From NCBI GenBank assembly GCA_019420275.1, contig JAHZHN010000019.1, positions 1 through 30,835 on the forward strand: a stretch of 30,835 bases of DNA, given 5' to 3'. The stretch is from Clostridiales bacterium (GTDB taxonomy: Bacteria > Bacillota > Clostridia > Lachnospirales > Lachnospiraceae). Positions 1 to 7,315 of this stretch are shown piece by piece. The notes beneath the pieces were generated by a model that saw only the letters and a list, made by a program, of their open reading frames with translations, did no database searches and was not told the origin of the DNA. How positions within the stretch are numbered: the stretch's first letter is position 1; each line of letters starts with the position of its first letter. Both the position numbers and the translations under genes were made by a program.

Positions 1-31
1 CACCATGTGTAGCAAGAATAATTCCTACCAT
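1..31 (-). CDS. PTS mannose/fructose-class EIIA component, 5' end only
   Basis: Only the first ten codons lie in the window; they read MVGIILATHG. This is the typical beginning of EIIA domains of the mannose/fructose PTS class, where the His of the T-H-G motif is the residue phosphorylated by HPr. An AGGAGG ribosome site sits about 10 bases upstream. A second ATG at 38 is in another frame and gives no family resemblance. The gene follows an antiterminator gene and a RAT/terminator element, so it is probably the first gene of the PTS operon that element controls. The sugar cannot be told from this fragment. Confidence 0.7.
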   Translation of the reverse strand, partial: MVGIILATHG

Positions 32-76
32 TTTTCATATTCCTCCTTTTCTTTTATTAAGCTTTTTATGTATTAC

Positions 77-92
77 GCAGGCAGGTGCCTGC
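77..92. repeat. Short palindrome in the PTS leader
   Basis: Arms GCAGGCA (77-83) and TGCCTGC (86-92) are separated by two bases. The palindrome lies between the RAT-controlled terminator and the EIIA ribosome site, so it would be in the read-through mRNA leader. Its role is unknown; it could stabilise the processed 5' end or bind a regulator. Confidence 0.4.
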
Positions 93-187
93 AAAATAAA
101 AAAACCTGACCTGAACACAAGATTCTATCATCCCGCTTTTAATATCACAAAAGCAGGATTCCTAAGAACCCAAGTTCAAATCAAGTT
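93..187 (-). terminator. Conditional terminator before the PTS operon
   Basis: Read on the minus strand, bases 187-174 pair with 116-103 in an uninterrupted 14-bp stem with three G-U pairs, followed by a run of seven T. A second stem forms inside the loop (ATCCTGCTTTT with AAAAGCGGGAT, one G-U pair). The promoter-side arm shares bases 185-187 with the end of the RAT. RAT folding and terminator folding are therefore mutually exclusive, as in the bglPH and licS leaders of Bacillus. Confidence 0.85.
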
Positions 188-212
188 TAGCCTGCATTAC
201 CAGTAACAATCC
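185..212 (-). promoter_or_regulatory. RAT (ribonucleic antiterminator) 2, before the PTS operon
   Basis: On the minus strand the element begins GGATTGTTACTGGTAATGCA and ends AGGCTAAAC, matching the BglG/LicT-family RAT pattern (GGATTGTTACTG, a short loop, then GCAGGC). It shares 25 identical bases with the copy at 1164-1192. It lies between licT and the EIIA gene and overlaps the terminator at 93-187. Confidence 0.9.
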
Positions 213-233
213 TGATGTTTTCCATATAAACTT

Positions 234-1064
234 TTATTTTGTTGTGACCCGCTTCACATGCACGGTCAAATACATCATCTCTTCATCCGTAACATCATGA
301 TTGCACGTTTCTTTGATATAAGCTTTGATCTTTTCTACACAATCAATACAATCCTGATATTTGTTGCGAATGATTTCCTGAAACTCAGTATCATCACTCT
401 CTACTTCTTTTCCCGCAAAAATTCTCTGCGCAAAAAACTTCAAATGTGTAATAAATCTTTCGTAGAAAACAGATTCTTTATCAATCCGATCCCCAAAACA
501 TTCATCAACAATCTCCAGAATATGGTTCACAAATTTCGTCATAGAAACCATGGACGTCATATCCAGATCCAGTTCCGCATTAACAATATGAAGTGCAATA
601 AATGCTGCTTCATCCTGCGGGAGGGTAACTTTCAGCTTCTTTTCAATCATTCCAATTGCTGCTTTCCCAATCAAATACTCCTGATAATAAAATTTCTTAA
701 TTTCCCATAAGAAAGGATTCTGAAACGGAACTCCCATCTTTACACGCTCAATGGCAAAATTAATATGGTCAGTCAAGGAAATATAAATATTATCATTAAT
801 ATTCTTCTGAAGCCGATCTTTTGCATACTGAATGATCTCGTTGCACACTTTCAGGCGTTCGATCGGAATATGGGCTGCCATCTCCTGAAATCGATGAGTC
901 ATGCCATGATCCTTCATGATATATGTTTTTTCTATCTTCTTCGGATCCACGGTCTGTCCCGCATGTTTCTGAAATCCCAGGCCCCTTCCCATCAAAACGA
1001 CTTCTCTTTGGGCATCATCTCTCGAAACTACAATATTGTTGTTGATAACTTTTGTAATTTTCAC
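234..1064 (-). CDS. licT: LicT/BglG-family transcription antiterminator
   Basis: A 276-residue RNA-binding antiterminator of usual family length. The CAT RNA-binding domain is about residues 1-56, followed by two PTS regulation domains (about 65-170 and 171-276). The four phosphorylatable His of LicT fall at the same numbers: H100 (LTDH) and H159 (IALH) in PRD1, H207 (FITH) and H269 (LTVH) in PRD2. By family knowledge, the PTS phosphorylates PRD1 when sugar is absent, inactivating the protein, and HPr phosphorylates PRD2 to activate it. The start is GTG with a GAGGTGG ribosome site upstream. The gene has its own promoter, RAT and terminator, so it should control its own read-through and that of the PTS operon downstream. 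Confidence 0.93.
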   Translation of the reverse strand: MKITKVINNNIVVSRDDAQREVVLMGRGLGFQKHAGQTVDPKKIEKTYIMKDHGMTHRFQEMAAHIPIERLKVCNEIIQYAKDRLQKNINDNIYISLTDHINFAIERVKMGVPFQNPFLWEIKKFYYQEYLIGKAAIGMIEKKLKVTLPQDEAAFIALHIVNAELDLDMTSMVSMTKFVNHILEIVDECFGDRIDKESVFYERFITHLKFFAQRIFAGKEVESDDTEFQEIIRNKYQDCIDCVEKIKAYIKETCNHDVTDEEMMYLTVHVKRVTTK

Positions 1065-1114
1065 AGGACCACCTCATCCACTTAAGTTATTTTTAAGAAT
1101 AGAAAAATCGGCAT

Positions 1115-1168
1115 AAAAAATAGACCTCGCCCTTCGACTTCTATTCCCAAAATCTCCTAGCTGGTCTA
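1115..1168 (-). terminator. Conditional terminator in the licT leader
   Basis: On the minus strand TAGACC (1168-1163) can pair with GGTCTA (1126-1121), which is followed directly by six T. The upstream arm overlaps the end of RAT 1, the geometry expected of an antitermination switch. The stem is short (6 bp) with a large loop, so this terminator is weaker than the one before the PTS genes. Confidence 0.6.
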
Positions 1169-1192
1169 GCCTGCATTACCAGTAACAATCCG
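1164..1192 (-). promoter_or_regulatory. RAT (ribonucleic antiterminator) 1, in the licT leader
   Basis: Same 25-base core as the RAT at 185-212 (minus strand GGATTGTTACTGGTAATGCA, then AGGCTA). It lies about 20 bases after the predicted licT transcription start and overlaps the conditional terminator, consistent with autoregulation of licT. Confidence 0.88.
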
Positions 1193-1220
1193 CCTGTTGT
1201 TCCCTCTTAACTTAGTATTA

Positions 1221-1249
1221 ATTCTAATAGATAGATAATTCTTTGTCAA
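1221..1249 (-). promoter_or_regulatory. Sigma-A promoter of licT
   Basis: On the minus strand a consensus -35 TTGACA (1249-1244) is separated by 17 bases from -10 TAGAAT (1226-1221). Transcription should start near 1214, just before RAT 1. Confidence 0.8.
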
Positions 1250-1313
1250 GAAGTTTTTAGATTTTGTTTATTGTTTTTTAATATATATGAACTCACCTAT
1301 ATCTTGAAATTTT

Positions 1314-2090
1314 TTACCCTAATGCCACGTCCAAAATCATCATAATCACGAACCCTGCTGCAAAGCCCAGCGTTCCTGCATCAGAATGTGCCCCCTGAGA
1401 AGCTTCCGGAATCAATTCCTCTACCACCACATAGATCATTGCTCCTGCTGCAAAGGAAAGAAAATATGGAAGGAATGGAATCAAAGATGACGCAAACAAA
1501 ATCATAAGAAATGCTCCTGCAGGTTCTACAATGCCTGAAAGAACTCCATATAAAAATGCTTTTTTCTTTTTCATTCCAGTTCCAAGAAGCGGCATGGAAA
1601 TAATCGCTCCCTCCGGAAAATTCTGGATTGCAATTCCCACAGACAAAGCAATCGCCCCTGCAGCGGAAATATCCTGACTTCCTGACAAGGCTCCTGCATA
1701 TACAACTCCCACTGCCATACCCTCTGGAATGTTATGCATAGTAACTGCCAGAATCAGCATAGTGGACCTTGCGAAGGATTTCTTTGGGCCTTCCGGCTCT
1801 TCCTGATCCAGATGAAGATGCGGCACCAGATGATCCATTAACAGCAGAAAGAAAATGCCCAGAAAAAAGCCTATAGCAGCTGGAAGAAATGCCAGTTTTC
1901 CCATATGCTCCGACATATTCATTGATGGAATCAGCAGTGACCAAACAGACGCAGCCACCATAACGCCGGATGCAAATCCCAGCAGAAGTTTTTGTGTCAA
2001 AGGGCGAATGCCGTCTTTCAGGAAAAATATACCTGATGCCCCTGCTGCAGTTCCGAGAAACGGAATTATAATTCCTATTATTGTATTCAT
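1314..2090 (-). CDS. ZIP-family divalent metal transporter (GufA/ZupT type)
   Basis: A 258-residue polytopic membrane protein that imports zinc or other divalent metals in related proteins. Motifs: H-N-I-P-E-G at 119-124 (TM4), Q-N-F-P-E-G at 156-161 (TM5) and E-E-L-I-P-E at 224-229. The loop before TM4 carries a His-rich stretch (HLVPHLHLD, 87-95). The TM5 motif has Gln where ZupT has His, which I associate with the GufA branch. I place the start at ATG 2090, where the ZIP alignment begins (MNTIIG) and an AAAGGTG ribosome site lies about 10 bases upstream. An open frame extends to 2210, but an extended -10 box lies inside it at 2113-2118. No clear terminator follows the gene. Confidence 0.88.
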   Translation of the reverse strand: MNTIIGIIIPFLGTAAGASGIFFLKDGIRPLTQKLLLGFASGVMVAASVWSLLIPSMNMSEHMGKLAFLPAAIGFFLGIFFLLLMDHLVPHLHLDQEEPEGPKKSFARSTMLILAVTMHNIPEGMAVGVVYAGALSGSQDISAAGAIALSVGIAIQNFPEGAIISMPLLGTGMKKKKAFLYGVLSGIVEPAGAFLMILFASSLIPFLPYFLSFAAGAMIYVVVEELIPEASQGAHSDAGTLGFAAGFVIMMILDVALG

Positions 2091-2112
2091 TAATTCTTTC
2101 ACCTTTCTTGCG

Positions 2113-2121
2113 ATTATATCA
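2113..2121 (-). promoter_or_regulatory. Extended -10 promoter of the ZIP gene
   Basis: The minus strand carries TGATATAAT (TG-n-TATAAT), a consensus extended -10 box; no good -35 is visible. Transcription would start near 2106, leaving a very short leader before ATG 2090 and excluding the longer open frame. Confidence 0.55.
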
Positions 2122-2193
2122 CTTCTTTTTTGGTAATACCTTATTATATATCCTGTTGCTTTTCCCTGCAATCCTGTCTTTCCTTTCAAAATC

Positions 2194-2222
2194 TTGTACT
2201 TTTTTTTCAATTATGATAATAT
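2194..2222 (+). promoter_or_regulatory. Possible promoter of the YihY/BrkB gene
   Basis: TTGTAC (2194-2199), a 17-base spacer and TAATAT (2217-2222) give a moderate sigma-A match, with a start point about 35 bases before the ATG. Confidence 0.45.
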
Positions 2223-2263
2223 TAATAAGTTAAGGACAAGCTCGTTTATTAGAGGTATTTGCT

Positions 2264-3136
2264 ATGTTAAAATTAATTTCTATGATTGGATCCATTATTG
2301 AAAAAGCGCAAAAAGACCATATTACGGCTTTTTCTGCTCAGGCGGCTTTCTTTACCATACTGTCTTTTTTCCCATTTTTAATTGTAGTATTAAGCCTTAT
2401 GCGCTTTTTCCCGATCACGCCACAGGATATGATCCAACTGGTAAAGACCTATCTGCCGGAGCAGTACAGCACGGCAGTCATTCCTATTATAAATTCACTC
2501 AATGGAAAACTCACAACCACATATATGTCTCTCACAATTTTGACTTTACTATGGTCCGCATCCAAAGGAATCCTCTCTATGATGACCGGATTGAACACAA
2601 TTCATGAAATAGAAGAAAAAAGAAACTACTTTGTTCTGCGTTTCATTTCCAGCATTTATATTGGGTTAATGGCGATTGCGGTGCTGTTTGGAATGGTTCT
2701 GCTCCTTTTTGGAAACTCCCTGCTGCAGCAGCTGTATCGATTTCAGCCTGTTCTGGAAAATCAGCATCTGGTATTTGCTATGATCCGCTTTATCGTAGCA
2801 TTTCTGGTATTTATGATCGTATTTATTATCATGTTTCGCTTTCTTCCAAGCGATAATTTCAAGACAAAGGAAATCCTTCCGGGGACGCTGCTTTCTTCCA
2901 TCGGCTGGCTGGTTCTTTCCTTCCTATTTTCTATGTATTTTGATAATTTTACAATCTATAACATTATGTACGGAGGACTTACCAGTATCTTGTTAACTTT
3001 ACTATGGCTTTATTTTTGTATGATGATACTTTTTATCGGTGCGGAAATCAATCAATATTTCCTAAGTTCCAGAAAGCATATCAGCTTTCTTAACAAACAT
3101 AAAGTCGAGCAAAAGAAAGAAAAGAAAAAAACATAA
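2264..3136 (+). CDS. YihY/BrkB family integral membrane protein
   Basis: A 290-residue protein with about six hydrophobic segments and the family hallmarks. The N-terminus reads ITAFSAQAAFFTILSFFPFL, close to the usual A-A-x-A-(F/Y)-x-x-x-L-S-x-F-P. Later motifs are LWSASKG, LPGTLLSSIGW and YGGLTSILLTLLWLYF, then a GAEIN segment. The Lys-rich C-terminal tail is probably cytoplasmic. The family was once called ribonuclease BN (Rbn), but that assignment was withdrawn and its function is unsettled; transport or envelope roles have been proposed. An AGAGGT ribosome site lies about 8 bases before the ATG. The gene stands alone and converges on pfp across a shared terminator. Confidence 0.88.
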   Translation: MLKLISMIGSIIEKAQKDHITAFSAQAAFFTILSFFPFLIVVLSLMRFFPITPQDMIQLVKTYLPEQYSTAVIPIINSLNGKLTTTYMSLTILTLLWSASKGILSMMTGLNTIHEIEEKRNYFVLRFISSIYIGLMAIAVLFGMVLLLFGNSLLQQLYRFQPVLENQHLVFAMIRFIVAFLVFMIVFIIMFRFLPSDNFKTKEILPGTLLSSIGWLVLSFLFSMYFDNFTIYNIMYGGLTSILLTLLWLYFCMMILFIGAEINQYFLSSRKHISFLNKHKVEQKKEKKKT

Positions 3137-3148
3137 AATAAAACAATA

Positions 3149-3185
3149 CCGCAGGAACAGCAATACTGCCGTTCCTGCGGTTTGT
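3149..3185. terminator. Bidirectional terminator between yihY and pfp
   Basis: CCGCAGGAAC (3149-3158) pairs perfectly with GTTCCTGCGG (3171-3180). A T-rich tract follows on the plus strand and an A-rich tract precedes it, so it can serve both converging genes. Confidence 0.85.
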
Positions 3186-3194
3186 TTCTTCATT

Positions 3195-4415
3195 CTACAA
3201 AACAAAATTTTTCGGAACACCGTTCTCATAAGGGATTGCTACTTCTCCCTGAATCAATGGTATCAGATATTCGATCAATTCGTCTGTAATATCATTTCCT
3301 TCTTCTGTAATCCATTCAATTGGTACTGTCTTTTCATAATTAGCAATCTTAGATAAATCTGCCAGCTTGATTTTTACCTGATACGGATGATCAGAAATTC
3401 TTTCCAGAACAGACATCTTTCCGCTTTCACCACGGATTGCGCTGATTGCTGCATAAGCTCCCAAGTTCCTGGATTCCGTGATATCCGTTCTGCTCAGCAT
3501 ATATCCGGCACATCTCTGCAGAATATTTAATTCCACAGAACGTACTTTGCATCCAATTTGCTCTCCTACAAGACCTTCCAGATATTTTCCAATGCCGGAC
3601 AAATATTTATGTCCAAATGCATCTTCCTTCCCAGATTTAGTTTCTTCACCAACATATTTCCCTTCAGCATCCTTTACCCCTTCACTGACCGCAATGATAA
3701 TATTGTTTTCTTTTTTCAGGGAATCTTTCACATCTTGAATAAATCTTTCTTCATCAAATGGTTTTTCACACAAATAAATCAGCTGAGGAACTCGTCTTTT
3801 TTCTGTTCTTGCCAACGCAGCGCTGGCTGTCAGCCATCCCGCATTGCGTCCCATAACTTCTACGATTGTAACTGACGGAACATCATACACAAAACTATCG
3901 CATGCAATTTCTGTAAATGCAGTGGCAATAAATTTGGCTGCGGAACCAAAGCCAGGACAGTGATCTGTCTCTCCAAGATCATTATCTATGGTTTTCGGGG
4001 CTCCCATTATTTTGATATCATCCACTCCGTGCTCGTCACAATATTGGGATAGCTTATACACAGTATCCATAGAATCATTTCCACCAGTATAAACAAAATA
4101 TCCGATGTCATTTTTCCTTAAAACCTGTATAATTTTTTCAAATTCTTCTGCATTTTCCTTCGGATCTTTCAGTTTCCATCTGCAGGATCCAAGAGCCGCT
4201 GCTGGAGTCACTGCCAGCAAATCTCTTTTTTCCTTGGATTTGCAAACTTCATCCAGCATAACAAAATTTTCGTTTAAAACTCCTTTTATTCCATTTAATG
4301 CTCCATAAACATGCCGAATTTTTTCGCTCTCCAGCCCTGCATCAATCACACCTGTAATTGTAGCATTGATTGCCGCAGATGGTCCGCCTGACTGGGCAAC
4401 TAACATATTCTTCAT
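3195..4415 (-). CDS. pfp: Pyrophosphate-type 6-phosphofructokinase
   Basis: A 406-residue cytosolic PFK that phosphorylates fructose-6-phosphate in glycolysis, probably with PPi as donor and reversibly. The phosphate-binding loop is A-Q-S-G-G-P-S-A at 7-14. The donor loop reads G-G-N-D-S (111-115), with Asp where ATP-PFKs have Gly104. The catalytic motif is P-K-T-I-D-N-D (140-146), with Lys where ATP enzymes have Gly124. This Asp/Lys pair is the recognised mark of PPi specificity. M-G-R-N-A-G-W (188-194) is the F6P-binding motif. The start is ATG 4415: an AAGGAGG site ends 5 bases before it, and a longer frame to 4430 would place that site inside the coding region. Confidence 0.92.
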   Translation of the reverse strand: MKNMLVAQSGGPSAAINATITGVIDAGLESEKIRHVYGALNGIKGVLNENFVMLDEVCKSKEKRDLLAVTPAAALGSCRWKLKDPKENAEEFEKIIQVLRKNDIGYFVYTGGNDSMDTVYKLSQYCDEHGVDDIKIMGAPKTIDNDLGETDHCPGFGSAAKFIATAFTEIACDSFVYDVPSVTIVEVMGRNAGWLTASAALARTEKRRVPQLIYLCEKPFDEERFIQDVKDSLKKENNIIIAVSEGVKDAEGKYVGEETKSGKEDAFGHKYLSGIGKYLEGLVGEQIGCKVRSVELNILQRCAGYMLSRTDITESRNLGAYAAISAIRGESGKMSVLERISDHPYQVKIKLADLSKIANYEKTVPIEWITEEGNDITDELIEYLIPLIQGEVAIPYENGVPKNFVL

Positions 4416-4420
4416 ATAAA

Positions 4421-4427
4421 CCTCCTT
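4421..4427 (-). promoter_or_regulatory. Ribosome binding site that fixes the pfp start
   Basis: AAGGAGG on the minus strand lies 5 bases before ATG 4415 and overlaps codons 2-4 of the alternative start at 4430, which rules that start out. Confidence 0.85.
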
Positions 4428-4443
4428 CAATGTCCGATGAATA

Positions 4444-4472
4444 TCTTTATCAATTATACATCATTTTGTCAA
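4444..4472 (-). promoter_or_regulatory. Probable sigma-A promoter of pfp
   Basis: A consensus TTGACA (4472-4467) is followed after 17 bases by TAAAGA (4449-4444), with an upstream TG giving TGATAAAGA. A perfect TATAAT nearby is only 8 bases from TTGACA and so cannot pair with it. Confidence 0.55.
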
Positions 4473-4547
4473 GATGTTCTGAACAATTGGGTGAAACGCT
4501 GCGCAAATTTATCGTTCTTCCTTTCACTCCATTCCCTTTTCTTTTGC

Positions 4548-4576
4548 TGGACGTGCTTTCACAATTCATGTATACT
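4548..4576 (+). promoter_or_regulatory. Probable sigma-A promoter of the aminopeptidase P gene
   Basis: TGGACG (4548-4553), a 17-base spacer and TATACT (4571-4576), giving a leader of about 48 bases to the ATG at 4631. Confidence 0.6.
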
Positions 4577-4630
4577 TAATAATAAGACCGATCAAGGTTT
4601 ACCGATGATTCGAAAGAGGGAGGTTTCCAA

Positions 4631-6400
4631 ATGAACACAAACTTATCAAAACTACAGACTTTATTAAAAGAAAACAAGATCGCATACTATTTGATTCCAA
4701 GCGAAGACCCTCATCAGTCCGAATATGTCGATGATTCATTCAAATTCAGAGAATATATTTCAGGATTTACCGGTTCTGCCGGCACTCTTCTGGTATCACC
4801 CTATAATTGCTGGCTATGGACAGACGGCCGTTACTTTACCCAGGCAGAAGAACAAATTGATTCTTCCCACATCCAGCTAATGCGCCAGGGCGTAGACGGC
4901 GTCCCTACTATTTTAGAATTTTTAGACGAGCATCTGGAACCAGAAGATGTTCTTGGCACCAACGGCCTGTATCTTTCTGCAAATTATGGAAAGAAACTTG
5001 CTCGAATTACAAAAAAACATAAAGCCGTATTTCGGACAAAATATCGTTTTATCGAAGAAATGTGGGAAGACCGCCCTTCTCTTACTAAAAACAGTGTATA
5101 TCTGCATGAATTAAAATTCGCAGGAGAAGATTTCTCATCCAAGATTTCTAAAATTCGGGAATCTATGAAAAAAGAAGGAGCCAATGGCTATTTCCTTTCT
5201 TCTCTTCCCGATATCGCATGGCTTTTTAATTTAAGAGGAGATGATATTAAATGCACTCCTGTATTTTACAGCTATGTATGGATAACTGAAAACAAGTGTT
5301 TCCTCTTTGTTCGGGAAAACTGTCTGTCAGCTGCCGTCATTGTCTATTTAAAAGAGTATGGAGTCATCATCATGGATTACGCGGAGACAACATCTTTTCT
5401 TGAGGAACAGCACGGAACCGTTATGCTGGATCCTGACTGTGTGAATTATCTCCACTATCAGCAGCTGTTTAAATGTAAGATCATCCTTCTTCAAAATCCT
5501 ACTGAACTATTAAAAGCAGTGAAGAACGAAACTCAGATTCAAAATCTGAAACAGTATCATATTTATGACGGTGTGGCAATGACCAAATTTATTTACTGGC
5601 TGAAAACAAAGATCAAAACCACACCAATGACAGAGATTTCGGTAAGCGCAAAACTGGAAGAAGAGAGAATGAAGCAGCCTGATTATATGGGCCCTAGTTT
5701 TGATACAATCTGCGCTTACAAAGAACATGCGGCTATGATGCACTATCAGGCAACGGAAGAGTCTGATGTACCTTTAAAGCCAGAAGGCATGCTTTTGATT
5801 GACTCCGGAGCTCAGTATCTGGGAGCCACAACAGATGTAACGAGAACGTTTATTCTCGGACCGATTTCAAAAGAAGAAAAAAGAAGTTATACCCTTGTCT
5901 GCAAATCAATGCTGCTGCTGGCAGATGTTAAATTTCTCGCAGGATGCCGCGGAAGCAGTCTGGACATTGTGGCCCGGGAGCCATTATGGGAATCTGGAAT
6001 GGATTATCGCTGCGGCACTGGGCATGGAGTTGGATATTTCCTGGGAGTCCACGAAGGTCCAAATGCTTTTCGATGGCGAAGCAATCCAGAAAATCTTGAT
6101 GCAGTGTTGCTTCCTGGAATGGTGACTACCGATGAACCAGGCGTATATGTTCCCGGAAAATATGGAATCCGTACCGAAAATATGCTTTTATGCAAGAAAC
6201 AGCGCCAGAACGAATACGGTGCCTTTCTGGAATTTGAACCACTTACTCTGGTTCCGATTGACCTGGACGGCATTGATTTTTCTCTTCTAAACGAAAAAGA
6301 AAAGAGACTGCTGTCACAATACCAGCAAAAGGTATATGACGCAATCTCTCCTTATCTTACAAAAGATGAAACATCCTGGCTAAAACAGCAGCTGTGCTAA
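4631..6400 (+). CDS. Aminopeptidase P (Xaa-Pro aminopeptidase, M24B)
   Basis: A 589-residue cytosolic metallopeptidase that removes an N-terminal residue preceding proline, helping to recycle peptides. It has the long three-domain form seen in eukaryotic XPNPEP1: two creatinase-like N-terminal domains (about 1-300) and a pita-bread catalytic domain. The five metal ligands are present and correctly spaced: D391 (L-I-D-S-G), D402 (T-T-D-V-T), H465 (G-T-G-H-G), E502 (T-D-E-P-G) and E516 (I-R-T-E-N). The substrate-binding His are H371 (M-M-H-Y) and H474 (V-H-E-G). A GGGAGG ribosome site lies 8 bases before the ATG. Its last 21 bases overlap the end of the converging AEC gene. There is no signal peptide. 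Confidence 0.93.
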   Translation: MNTNLSKLQTLLKENKIAYYLIPSEDPHQSEYVDDSFKFREYISGFTGSAGTLLVSPYNCWLWTDGRYFTQAEEQIDSSHIQLMRQGVDGVPTILEFLDEHLEPEDVLGTNGLYLSANYGKKLARITKKHKAVFRTKYRFIEEMWEDRPSLTKNSVYLHELKFAGEDFSSKISKIRESMKKEGANGYFLSSLPDIAWLFNLRGDDIKCTPVFYSYVWITENKCFLFVRENCLSAAVIVYLKEYGVIIMDYAETTSFLEEQHGTVMLDPDCVNYLHYQQLFKCKIILLQNPTELLKAVKNETQIQNLKQYHIYDGVAMTKFIYWLKTKIKTTPMTEISVSAKLEEERMKQPDYMGPSFDTICAYKEHAAMMHYQATEESDVPLKPEGMLLIDSGAQYLGATTDVTRTFILGPISKEEKRSYTLVCKSMLLLADVKFLAGCRGSSLDIVAREPLWESGMDYRCGTGHGVGYFLGVHEGPNAFRWRSNPENLDAVLLPGMVTTDEPGVYVPGKYGIRTENMLLCKKQRQNEYGAFLEFEPLTLVPIDLDGIDFSLLNEKEKRLLSQYQQKVYDAISPYLTKDETSWLKQQLC

Positions 6401-7306
6401 ATAAATCATTGCAGGCATAGTAGCAATTGCACATACGGTTGATTCCGCAAACAATTCTGCAGCATAACCAACATCTCTATGATATTTCACAGCAAACATC
6501 GTCGAAATTGCTGCCGTAGGAGCCGATATTCCCATGGCCGTTACCAGGCGAATCTCATCAGATATTGGTACAAAAGATAACAGCAAAATCACCACTGCAG
6601 GCACTGCCGCCAGACGAAGGAACAGCATCCAGTACATCCTTGGTCTTCGCAGTGCCTTTCCTATGTGAGTCTGAGCTACGGCAGTTCCTGACACTAACAT
6701 AGCAAGCGGCGTGTTCATAGAACCTACAGATTCCAGAGCTTCTTCCACAACATCTGGAATCCGGATGCCAGATACAAAACAGATCATTCCCAATATTAAC
6801 GCCAAAATAACCGGAGCTTTCACAACCTGTATCAAAGATTCTTTACGAAATCCTCCGCCTTGCATAGACGTCACTCCATGGGACCAGATCAGAAAATTTT
6901 GAGCACACATAAATGCTGTAATATAGATCACTCCATTTTCTCCAAACATCGCCTGAGCAATTGGAACTCCCATAAATCCACAGTTTGGATAAATAACATG
7001 AAACCGTTCCAGAATCCTTTGTTCCTTTGTCCCTCCCCGAACCAAAAGATATGCGGCCCCCATCGCAACGATATGGGCCGCAGCTGCCAAAACAAAAGAA
7101 ACGATAATGCCATATAAAATCTGTTCATCATATTCTATTTGAAATGAAGTAAAAACTACACACGGAAGCACAATAAACAGCGCCGTATCTGACAGCACCT
7201 GACTCCCTCTTTTTGTAAAAAACCGGATTTTATAACAGCCAAAGCCGATTCCCATCATCAAAAACATCTTCAGGATCTGTCGAAAGACAATATACGTAAT
7301 CTCCAC
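6380..7306 (-). CDS. AEC-family (auxin efflux carrier-like) permease
   Basis: A 308-residue membrane protein with about ten hydrophobic segments in two halves, as in the AEC/BART carriers that move carboxylates, malonate, malate or amino acids. Typical features are the N-terminal G-x-x-x-x-x-x-F-T followed by L-S-x-x-x-x-x-x-x-L-P, the mid segment N-x-G-F-M-G-V-P-I-A, and the late P-T-A-A segment. The start is GTG at 7306, 9 bases after the stop of the binding-protein gene; the AGGAG site overlaps that stop codon, suggesting an operon. The substrate is not evident. The 3' end overlaps the aminopeptidase P gene by 21 bases on the opposite strand, with no room for a terminator between them. Confidence 0.87.
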   Translation of the reverse strand: MEITYIVFRQILKMFLMMGIGFGCYKIRFFTKRGSQVLSDTALFIVLPCVVFTSFQIEYDEQILYGIIVSFVLAAAAHIVAMGAAYLLVRGGTKEQRILERFHVIYPNCGFMGVPIAQAMFGENGVIYITAFMCAQNFLIWSHGVTSMQGGGFRKESLIQVVKAPVILALILGMICFVSGIRIPDVVEEALESVGSMNTPLAMLVSGTAVAQTHIGKALRRPRMYWMLFLRLAAVPAVVILLLSFVPISDEIRLVTAMGISAPTAAISTMFAVKYHRDVGYAAELFAESTVCAIATMPAMIYLAQLLF

Positions 7307-7315
7307 GGCAGACTC

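Noticed and set aside
2091..2210. N-terminal extension of the ZIP gene by 40 codons
   Set aside because: Basic sequence foreign to ZIP proteins, and an extended -10 box lies inside it.
4452..4472. TTGACA and TATAAT close together before pfp as one perfect promoter
   Set aside because: Spacing is only 8 bases; I use the TAAAGA box at 17 bases instead.
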